Assembly: GCF_014764705.1 (NCBI RefSeq)
Contig: NZ_JACXXG010000021.1
Coordinates: forward strand, 1-64,000
DNA: 64,000 bases
Reading direction: 5' to 3'
Source: Stutzerimonas kunmingensis
Lineage (GTDB): Bacteria > Pseudomonadota > Gammaproteobacteria > Pseudomonadales > Pseudomonadaceae
Shown here: piece by piece, positions 9,377-16,505 of the stretch
Position numbering within the stretch: the first letter of the stretch is position 1
Layout: every line of letters begins with the position of its first letter
Made by a program: the position numbers and the translations under genes
The notes under the pieces: generated by a model
The model's input: the letters and a program-made list of their open reading frames with translations, nothing else
What the model was told of the DNA's origin: nothing
Database searches by the model: none

Positions 9377-9417
9377 TTGTTACGTGCAATGACTCGCTAA
9401 TCGCTTGCACGTAACAA
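9377..9417. repeat. Perfect 13-bp inverted repeat with 15-bp loop
   Basis: TTGTTACGTGCAA at 9377-9389 pairs perfectly with TTGCACGTAACAA at 9405-9417. No T-run follows directly, so it is a poor intrinsic terminator, though it could end transcription from the metal cluster or mark an element boundary. It separates the accessory metal cluster from the LysR gene at 9500. Confidence 0.8.
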
Positions 9418-9499
9418 TTGGTAAGTTTTAGGCGCCGGCCACATCATATCTAAGATCTGTTAAGTGGCTGCTTTTGGCCGATTGCAGCCAGTCACCACC

Positions 9500-10396
9500 C
9501 TAACCCAACCCCGGCAAACCCCTCTCCAATCTCGGACAAGCCCACTCCACAAATGCCCGCACCCTTGGCGATAGCTGCAAGGCGTGCGGGTAGACCAGTT
9601 GGATCGGCAAGTCCTTCGGTTCGTAATCCCTGAGCACTCTTACCAGACGACCATCAGCCAGTTCATCGGCGACCTGATAGTGCATCAGCCGTGTGATGCC
9701 CAGGCCTTGCACGCAGGCCAGGCTGGCAGCCCGGATCTGGTTGCAGGTCAGGCGTGGGGTGATTTCTTCGGCCTGTTCCTTTTCGCCGTGACGGTAGTAC
9801 CAGTGGCGGCCCTGGGCGGCGAAGAGGATGCAGGCGTGGTCCTCCAGTGCCGCCGGGGTGTCGATGGCGGGGGCGGTGCTCAGGTAGTCGGGGCTGGCGC
9901 AGGTGACCAGCCGGGTGCTGCCGATCTGCCGGGCGACCATGGCCGAGTCGGGCAGGTGGCCGATGCGCAGGGCGAGGTCGAGGCGTTCGTCGAGCAGCGG
10001 GACGATCTGGTCGCTCAGGTTCAGCTCGACGCGGATCTCTGCATGTTCCTTGAGAAACTCGTTCACCAACGGCGCGACGTAACGCTGGCCGAACTCAATC
10101 GGCGCGGTGATGCGCAACAGGCCGCGGACGGCGCCGTCGCTGGCCTCCAGGCGCTGCTCCATGTCGGCGAAGTCCGCCAGCATGCGCCGGCTCCAGGCCA
10201 GGTATTCCGCGCCCTCGTCGGTCAGTGCCATGCGCCGGGTGCTGCGGTTAAGCAGGCGCACGCCGAGGTGGCGTTCCAGCGCGGCCAGCGAGCGCACCAC
10301 CGACGCCACGGATTGCCCGGTGGCATCGGCGGCCGAGCTCAGGCTGCCGTTGTCGACGATGCGAACGAAGTTGGCCATTGCCTTGAGCTTGTCCAT
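9500..10396 (-). CDS. LysR-family transcriptional regulator
   Basis: The 298 residues have an N-terminal winged helix-turn-helix (about 1-60: MANFVRIVDNGSLSSAADA, then SVVRSLAALERHLGVRLL) and a substrate-binding domain. I prefer the ATG at 10396. A GTG two codons upstream is possible. It is divergent from the VOC/GST pair at 10510-11522 across a 113-bp gap, the usual layout for a LysR regulator and its target. The inducer is unknown. Confidence 0.88.
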   Translation of the reverse strand: MDKLKAMANFVRIVDNGSLSSAADATGQSVASVVRSLAALERHLGVRLLNRSTRRMALTDEGAEYLAWSRRMLADFADMEQRLEASDGAVRGLLRITAPIEFGQRYVAPLVNEFLKEHAEIRVELNLSDQIVPLLDERLDLALRIGHLPDSAMVARQIGSTRLVTCASPDYLSTAPAIDTPAALEDHACILFAAQGRHWYYRHGEKEQAEEITPRLTCNQIRAASLACVQGLGITRLMHYQVADELADGRLVRVLRDYEPKDLPIQLVYPHALQLSPRVRAFVEWACPRLERGLPGLG

Positions 10397-10509
10397 TGCC
10401 ACCCCGGGATTTGTGCGATTGCTGCATAGATGTTGTCAGGCCGGCGGCATAGGTGAAACCCGCAGGGCGGCTGACACTTCAGGGACTGAGATTTCCTGGA
10501 GTTTCGCAT

Positions 10510-10938
10510 ATGAATCAATCAGCCAGTCCCGCTCGCATTCTCGCCTACGACCACATCGGTATTCGTGTCAGCGACCGGTCGCGGGCGATGGCCTTTTACC
10601 AGGCGCTGGGCTTCGTCGAGAGCGCGAGCTTTCCGCTGTTCGAAGCGAACGAAATGCTCAGCCCGGATGGCGTGCGCATCAACCTGATCTTCAACGGTGC
10701 GCGTGCGCCTGATGCGCACAACGTGCTGCTGGATGCGCCGGTCAAGCTGCCCGGCATGACCCATCCGGCGTTTATCGTCGATGACCTCGCGGCACTCCAG
10801 CATTGGCTCGAGGCGCAGGGCATCGTCATCACCGAGGGGCCGCATCCCATCGGCCCGCGGCGGATCGCGCTGTTTATCCGCGATCCGGACGGCAACGTTC
10901 TGGAATTCAATCAGCTCATCAGAGGAGGTGCGCAATGA
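10510..10938 (+). CDS. VOC (glyoxalase-fold) family protein
   Basis: The 142 residues form a single vicinal-oxygen-chelate domain: starts with YDHIGIRVSDRSRAMAFYQ, has central HPAFIVDDLAALQHWL and ends with RDPDGNVLEFNQ. The His near the start and the Glu in VLEF are the usual metal ligands. Probable lyase, dioxygenase or isomerase acting on a small or glutathione-linked substrate. The stop overlaps the glutathione transferase gene (ATGA), which supports a glutathione-dependent role. Confidence 0.82.
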   Translation: MNQSASPARILAYDHIGIRVSDRSRAMAFYQALGFVESASFPLFEANEMLSPDGVRINLIFNGARAPDAHNVLLDAPVKLPGMTHPAFIVDDLAALQHWLEAQGIVITEGPHPIGPRRIALFIRDPDGNVLEFNQLIRGGAQ

Positions 10939-11522
10939 AACTGTACGACCTGGGTCCATCCGGCAACTGCTACAAGGTGCGGCTGTTCGCTGCGCTGGCA
11001 AACATCGACCTTGAACTGGTAGCCGTGGATTTCGCCAATGGCGCGCACAAGAAGCCGCCGCTGTCCGAGCTGAATCCGCTGGGGCAGTTGCCGGTTCTGG
11101 ACGATGGCGGGCATATCGTCCGCGATTCGCAGGCCATTCTGGTCTACCTCGCCGGCGCTTATGGCGGCCTGGCGTGGTGGCCGGACAATCCGCGCGGGCA
11201 GGCGGAGATTGTGCAGTGGCTGTCCTTCACCGCCAACGAGATCCAGCAGAGCCTGAATGCGGCGCGGCTGGTTCAGAAGTTCGGCTATCCGCTGGACAAG
11301 GCCGCAGCGCTGGAAAAGTCACCGGTGGTGCTCAAGCTGCTGGACGATCATCTGCAGCGCCACGACTGGCTGGCGATCGACCGGCCGACCATCGCCGATT
11401 GCGCGGTCTACCCCTACGTGGTGCTGGCGCCGGAAGGGAGCGTGGATCTCACGCCGTACCGTCACGTCACCCGCTGGATGGAGCGGCTGGAAGCGTTGCC
11501 GGGGTATCTGCCCAAGCCCTGA
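10935..11522 (+). CDS. Glutathione S-transferase family protein
   Basis: Cytosolic GST of 195 residues. The N-terminal thioredoxin-like domain (1-80) has the SGNCYKVRL active-site region, LGQLPVL with the cis-proline and the glutathione-contacting DSQAILVYLA. The C-terminal helical domain contains RPTIADCAVYPYV. Ribosome site AGAGGAGG precedes the ATG, which overlaps the VOC gene stop. Together they form a two-gene unit divergent from a LysR gene. Confidence 0.9.
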   Translation: MKLYDLGPSGNCYKVRLFAALANIDLELVAVDFANGAHKKPPLSELNPLGQLPVLDDGGHIVRDSQAILVYLAGAYGGLAWWPDNPRGQAEIVQWLSFTANEIQQSLNAARLVQKFGYPLDKAAALEKSPVVLKLLDDHLQRHDWLAIDRPTIADCAVYPYVVLAPEGSVDLTPYRHVTRWMERLEALPGYLPKP

Positions 11523-11533
11523 CCTGCGCTGAA

Positions 11534-12439
11534 TCAGGTGCGCTCTTGCCCCTCGGCCTTGAGAAAATCGACGAAGGCCCTGAGCGGCGAGGGCATGTGG
11601 CGGCGGCCGTGGTAGTAGAGGTAGGGGCCTTCGAAGGACTGCCACCAGTCCTCGAGGATGGGAGTCAGGCGGCCATCGGCGAGCGGTTCGCGGATGAAGT
11701 CCTCGAAGGTGTAGATGACGCCCAGGCCGTTGATTGCCGCGCTGGTCTTCAGGTCATGGGAGGAGGTCACGAGTTGGCCTTGTGGCGGTACGCGCAAGGT
11801 TCGGCCGTCCTTCTCGAATTCAAAAATACCCACCTTGCCGCTCTCGAAACGATGGCCGAGCAGCTGGTGCTCGGTCAGCTCGGATGGGTGCCGCGGCGTG
11901 CCGTGGGCGGCGAGGTAGCTAGGCGCGGCGGCTGCGACGAAGCGTTGCCGGCGCGGGCCGATGGGGATGGCGATCATGTCCTTGGCCAGGCTTTCCTCGT
12001 AGCGCACCCCGGCGTCGTAACCGGCCGCGATGACGTCGATGAAGGTGTTCTCCATCACCACTTCGACGTTCACTGCCGGGTAGAGCTTGAGGAAGCGGCT
12101 CAACAGGTTCGGCAACAGGAAGCGAGCCACCGGCACCGGCACGTTGAGCTTGAGGGTGCCGACCGGCCTGTGGGCGTCATCGTCCAGATCATTGAACGCG
12201 GCGCTGATTTCTTCGAGCGCCGGTCGCAAGCGTTCCAGCAGGCGTTCGCCTGCACTGGTCGGGGTGATGCTGCGGGTGGTGCGGTTGAGCAGGCGCAGGC
12301 CCAGATCGCTTTCCAGGCGGCGTATGCAATCGCTCAGCGAAGACGCCGACATGCCGCGTTTCTGCGCCGCGGCGCGAAACCCTCCGGCTTCGACCACGGC
12401 GGCGAACAGCGCGACATCACTCAGGTTGGGTTGGCGCAT
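11534..12439 (-). CDS. LysR-family transcriptional regulator
   Basis: The 301 residues have an N-terminal helix-turn-helix (FAAVVEAGGFRAAAQKRGMS then LSDCIRRLESDLGLRLL) and a LysR effector domain. A strong AAGGAGG ribosome site supports the ATG at 12439. It is convergent with the GST gene and divergent from the short-chain dehydrogenase gene at 12588, its likely target. Confidence 0.88.
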   Translation of the reverse strand: MRQPNLSDVALFAAVVEAGGFRAAAQKRGMSASSLSDCIRRLESDLGLRLLNRTTRSITPTSAGERLLERLRPALEEISAAFNDLDDDAHRPVGTLKLNVPVPVARFLLPNLLSRFLKLYPAVNVEVVMENTFIDVIAAGYDAGVRYEESLAKDMIAIPIGPRRQRFVAAAAPSYLAAHGTPRHPSELTEHQLLGHRFESGKVGIFEFEKDGRTLRVPPQGQLVTSSHDLKTSAAINGLGVIYTFEDFIREPLADGRLTPILEDWWQSFEGPYLYYHGRRHMPSPLRAFVDFLKAEGQERT

Positions 12440-12587
12440 TGGACCTCCTTGAATGATGTGACTGTACGATTGGGCGAACAGCCCGTCCATGTTTGCCTGG
12501 ATTATCAGCCAGTGCTCGTACGCTGATACTTCGTCCGTCGGCCGCCTCCGCCTGAGGCAGGCCCTTCACGACGACGAGGAAACGATC

Positions 12588-13634
12588 ATGGCGCAGAGAA
12601 ACGCAACCGGGCCGGGCAGCCATGCCCGGCCATTGATGAAGCTGGCCAGAACGCTGATCGCCGGGTTGGCGCTGGCTGGGACGCTGGCCGTCGAAGCCGC
12701 CAACCGGCCATCGCCAAAACCTGACTGGAGCCTGGACGACATGCCGGCTCAGACCGGCCGCATCGTGCTGGTCACCGGCGGCACCAGCGGTATGGGTTAC
12801 GAGGATGCACTGGCGCTGTCGCGCGCTGGCGCGGAGATCATCATTGCCGCGCGCAACGCCGAGCGCGGGCAGGAGACGATCGAGCGGATACGTGAGCAGG
12901 TTCCGGATGCCCGCGTGCAGTTCGAGGCTGTTGATCTGGCCAACCTGGCCTCGGTGCGCAGTCTCGCCGAGCGTCTTCAACAACGCCTGCCGCGTCTGGA
13001 CGTGCTGATCAACAATGCCGCGATCATGGCGCCGCCTGAGCGGGGCACCTCGGCTGATGGCCACGAGCTGCAGCTGGCGACCAACTACCTGGGCCCGTTC
13101 GCCCTGACCGCATTGCTGATGCCGCTGCTGCTGGAAAGCGACGATGCCCGAGTGGTCAGCCTGTCAAGCATCGCGGCGGGTCGAGGTCAACTGAACTTCG
13201 CTGACCTGCAGGCCGAGCAGGGCTACGACCCCTACGCCACCTACGCGCAATCCAAACTGGCGGTGCTGATGTGGGCAATGGAGTTGCAGCGCCACAGCGA
13301 TACCGCCGGCTGGGGCATTCGCAGCATTGCCGCGCACCCTGGAGTCGCGGTCACCGAACTGGTCGAGCGCGGGCCGGGGCTGGATAGCAAGTTCGCCGCC
13401 AACTGGGCCAAGGACCGCGACAAGTACCACTCCGCTGCCCAGGGCGCGCTGCCGACGCTGTATGCCGCGACCGCGCCAGAAGCGGTCGGCGGCGCCTATT
13501 ACGGGCCGACCGGCGAGGAGGAGAAACGAGGGCCGCTGGGCTTTGCCAGGGTTCCCGACGCCGCCGCGAACCAGACCGATGCCGCCGAACTGTGGCAGCT
13601 GTCGGAACGCCTGACCGGCGTGCGCTATCCCTGA
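12588..13634 (+). CDS. Short-chain dehydrogenase/reductase with N-terminal leader
   Basis: NAD(P)-dependent oxidoreductase of 348 residues. The Rossmann motif TGGTSGMG is at about 63-70, followed by NNAA and the catalytic Ser of SLSSIAAG with YATYAQSK (Tyr and Lys). About 55 residues precede the SDR core, including a basic start and the hydrophobic LARTLIAGLALAGTLAVEAA, suggesting a signal peptide or membrane anchor, unusual for this cofactor-dependent family. An internal ATG about 16 codons later is a possible start. Divergent from a LysR gene. Confidence 0.85.
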   Translation: MAQRNATGPGSHARPLMKLARTLIAGLALAGTLAVEAANRPSPKPDWSLDDMPAQTGRIVLVTGGTSGMGYEDALALSRAGAEIIIAARNAERGQETIERIREQVPDARVQFEAVDLANLASVRSLAERLQQRLPRLDVLINNAAIMAPPERGTSADGHELQLATNYLGPFALTALLMPLLLESDDARVVSLSSIAAGRGQLNFADLQAEQGYDPYATYAQSKLAVLMWAMELQRHSDTAGWGIRSIAAHPGVAVTELVERGPGLDSKFAANWAKDRDKYHSAAQGALPTLYAATAPEAVGGAYYGPTGEEEKRGPLGFARVPDAAANQTDAAELWQLSERLTGVRYP

Positions 13635-13697
13635 ACCCTCGGGCGCGGCCTTGCGCTCGCGCCCCGTTACCTCTCTTCCTTTTTCAGGAGCGCGCCC

Positions 13698-15017
13698 ATG
13701 AGCACGCCATCCGTTGTGCATCGCCTGAGCACCACCATTAATGCCGAGGAACACGAGCTGCGTCCGGCACTGAGTGGCTTCCTGCTGTTCTTCTGCCTGT
13801 TCGCCGGCTACTTCATGCTGCGCCCGATCCGCGAGTCGATGGGCATCGCGGCGGGGGTAGAGAACCTGCAGTGGCTGTTCACCACCACCTTCTTCGTCAT
13901 GCTGGCGGCCGTTCCGTTGTTCGCCTGGCTCAGCTCGCGCGTACCGCGGTTACATTTCGTCGACTGGGTGTACGGCTTCTTCTGTTTGAACCTGCTGCTG
14001 TTCTCCGTGCTGTTTCTGCTGCAGGGCGAAAACCCCTGGCTGGCGCGGGCGTTCTACGTGTGGATCTCGGTGTACAACCTGTTCGTCGTGTCCGTGGCCT
14101 GGAGCCTTATGGCGGACGTGTTCGACAGCGCCCAGGCCAAGCGGCTATTCGCCTTCATCGCTGCCGGGGCGAGCGTCGGCGGGCTGGTCGGGCCAGCGCT
14201 CAGCGCGTTGCTGATCGGCAGTCTGGGAGAGGCGGGGTTGATGCTGCTCGCCGCGCTGCTGCTGGGCAGGGCGCTGGCACTCAAGTTCTCGCTCATGCGC
14301 TGGCGTGAAGTCGGCGGAGCAGGGCGGCCTGGCGCGACCCCGGCGGAGAGCACGCGCAAGCCGGTGCCGGGCAACCCGTTCAGCGGGATGACGCGGGTGC
14401 TGCAGTCGCCTTATCTGCTCGGCATCGCCGGCTTCGTGGTGCTGCTGGCTACCGTGACGACCTTTCTCTACTTCGAGCAGGCGCGTCTGGTGGCCGAACT
14501 GTTCCCCGATCGGGCGGCGCAGGTTCGGGTGTTCGGCACAATTGATGTGGTCGTCCAGGCCGGGGCACTGCTGTCTCAGCTGTTCATCACCGGACGGCTG
14601 GCGCAGACGCTGGGCGTGCGCGTGTTGCTGGCGATCGTGCCGCTGCTTGTCTGCGTCGGCTTCATTGGCCTGGCGCTGATGCCCAGCTTCGTTTTGCTCG
14701 CGGCGCTGATGATTGTGCGCCGGATCGGCGAGTACGCTTTCGTCCGGCCCGGCCGCGAAATGCTCTTCGCGCCGCTGGATGCGGAGAGCAAGTACAAGGC
14801 GAAGAACGTCATCGACACGGTCGTCTATCGCGCCGGTGATGCCGTCAGCGGTTGGGGGAAGACTGCACTGGACATGTTCGGTCAGGGTGCCGGCCTGGTC
14901 GCCGTGGCCGGCGCAATCTGCGCGCTGCTATGGGGCTATCTCGGCTGGCAGCTCGGCAAGCAGGCGGACAGGCGCACTGAGGTGCGGGTGGGGGGAGCTG
15001 TAGGGAGTGGCGCTTGA
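13698..15017 (+). CDS. MFS/nucleotide-exchange-like transporter
   Basis: Inner-membrane carrier of 439 residues with about twelve hydrophobic segments and no signal peptide. FAGYFMLRPIRESMG near the N terminus and RRIGEYAFVRPGREMLFAP with YKAKNVIDTVVYRAGDA in the C-terminal half are typical of proteins annotated as NTP/NDP exchange transporters (TLC-like) within the major facilitator group. Substrate in free-living bacteria is unknown. A CAGGAG ribosome site precedes the ATG. Ends at a shared hairpin with the convergent porin gene. Confidence 0.75.
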   Translation: MSTPSVVHRLSTTINAEEHELRPALSGFLLFFCLFAGYFMLRPIRESMGIAAGVENLQWLFTTTFFVMLAAVPLFAWLSSRVPRLHFVDWVYGFFCLNLLLFSVLFLLQGENPWLARAFYVWISVYNLFVVSVAWSLMADVFDSAQAKRLFAFIAAGASVGGLVGPALSALLIGSLGEAGLMLLAALLLGRALALKFSLMRWREVGGAGRPGATPAESTRKPVPGNPFSGMTRVLQSPYLLGIAGFVVLLATVTTFLYFEQARLVAELFPDRAAQVRVFGTIDVVVQAGALLSQLFITGRLAQTLGVRVLLAIVPLLVCVGFIGLALMPSFVLLAALMIVRRIGEYAFVRPGREMLFAPLDAESKYKAKNVIDTVVYRAGDAVSGWGKTALDMFGQGAGLVAVAGAICALLWGYLGWQLGKQADRRTEVRVGGAVGSGA

Positions 15018-15030
15018 GCGAAGCGCAAAC

Positions 15031-15056
15031 GGCGACCGGCTTTGCGCCCGGTCGCC
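15031..15056. terminator. Hairpin between convergent genes
   Basis: GGCGACCGG (15031-15039) pairs with CCGGTCGCC (15048-15056) in a perfect 9-bp stem. A short T-containing tail follows on the plus strand. It lies between the convergent transporter and porin genes and may serve both. Confidence 0.65.
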
Positions 15057-15072
15057 GCGCTTTATGCGCCGG

Positions 15073-16341
15073 TCAGAAGCTGACCACCGTCTTCAGCCCT
15101 ACGACCACCACGCCCTCCGCCTCGTCGAAGCCGCCGGGGCGGTGGAAGTACTGGATGTTCGGCGTCAGCGAGATGGCCGGCGTGAGGGCGACGCGGTAGT
15201 AGAGTTCGGCGGGGTATTCCACGTCCGGCACCGGCTCGCCCTGTTCGCGCAGGTGCTTGCGGGCGTCGTCGTTGATTTCCAGGCGGCCGAGCCCCAGGCC
15301 GAGCTCGTCATGCGGGCGCGAGGCGAAGGGGGCGGAGAGGATGCCGCCAACCTGCCAGATGCGCTCGATATAGGTCACGTCCGGGTCGGACTGGATGAAG
15401 TTGGCGAACAGCTTCAACCGTCGTTCGGCCACCGCGCTGCTCTGCCAGAGCTGCTGTTCGGCCATCAGATAGCCGCCGGTGGCCTGGTCGTGTTCGGCGG
15501 CTGGTGCGCCGGAAAGCGCCATCGGTCGGCCGGCGGCGTCACGGTAGACGTCTTCGAAGTCGCCGGTATTGCGCCAGAGGCCCAGGCGATAGGCGCCGGG
15601 TTGGCCGGAGAAGGTCGGCGTCCAGCCCAGCTCGGCAACCGCATGGTAGCCAGTGGTCCCTGACGGGCTGCCGAAATTCAGGCCCTGCTCGCGCTCGGTG
15701 AAACGCGGATTGACCTGATAAAGCGCGGTCTGCAGCGACCACTCTTGATTCAGCTGGTAACGCGCGGTGGCGCCCCACTGGCTGATCGGCCAGGTGAACC
15801 AGTTCGGTGTGACATAACCGGGCACCGTGCCGCAGAAGCCGAGGTTCTGGAACGGGCAGGCGAAGGGGTAGATCTCGCCGCTCATGGGCAAACGGCCGAG
15901 CTTTATCAGCAGGCGGTCGTCCAGCAGTGCTTGCTGGTAATAGAACTGCACCAGTCGGGTGACGCTGCCGTAGCCGTAAATTTCCTGGGGTTGCAGCAGG
16001 ACGCCGAGATCGGCCTCGGCGTTGAGGTTCTCGCCGTTGCGGTTGACCACGCTGAAGCGGAAACCGGCGCCGGACCAGCCGAGCAGTTTCTCCAGGTCCA
16101 GCGCGGCATCGAACATCAGTTGATCGGAGTAGGTGCCGGTGTGGTCATCGCCGCCCTGGGTATTCCAGGCCAGTTCGTTGACGTAGGTGATCTGCAGGTC
16201 GACGCCGGCCTCATGCAGGCGGGTGCGGCTGCCGTTCCAGTCGCCGAAGAGGAACTGATCGGGAGAATATTCGGCCGCGTGGGCAGAAGTGAACAGGCAG
16301 GCGGCGAGAAGGCCGCTGCCGAAGCGCAGGCTTGTTGTCAT
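15073..16341 (-). CDS. OprB-family carbohydrate-selective porin
   Basis: Outer-membrane beta-barrel of 422 residues that admits sugars. Signal peptide 1-22 (LLAACLFTSAHA) is followed by FLFGDWNGSRTRLHEAGVDL, a segment characteristic of OprB, and by alternating aromatic beta-strands. The last residue is Phe, as usual for barrel insertion. The ATG at 16341 gives a proper signal peptide and is preferred over the longer frame. The sugar is not predictable, and no sugar ABC genes are nearby. Confidence 0.88.
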   Translation of the reverse strand: MTTSLRFGSGLLAACLFTSAHAAEYSPDQFLFGDWNGSRTRLHEAGVDLQITYVNELAWNTQGGDDHTGTYSDQLMFDAALDLEKLLGWSGAGFRFSVVNRNGENLNAEADLGVLLQPQEIYGYGSVTRLVQFYYQQALLDDRLLIKLGRLPMSGEIYPFACPFQNLGFCGTVPGYVTPNWFTWPISQWGATARYQLNQEWSLQTALYQVNPRFTEREQGLNFGSPSGTTGYHAVAELGWTPTFSGQPGAYRLGLWRNTGDFEDVYRDAAGRPMALSGAPAAEHDQATGGYLMAEQQLWQSSAVAERRLKLFANFIQSDPDVTYIERIWQVGGILSAPFASRPHDELGLGLGRLEINDDARKHLREQGEPVPDVEYPAELYYRVALTPAISLTPNIQYFHRPGGFDEAEGVVVVGLKTVVSF

Positions 16342-16505
16342 TGTTCTGATCCTTCGGATGTAACTGTGCGGGGTGCAGCGAATACCGTCGGCCGCAATGC
16401 GTGTGGGCATTCACGGTATTCGCGTGCGTTTCTGCTCAGTGGTAACGCCTGGCTATGTAGGCGTTATTGGTTCAAGTGTTTAGTTGGCGATTGGACCTGG
16501 CCGGC

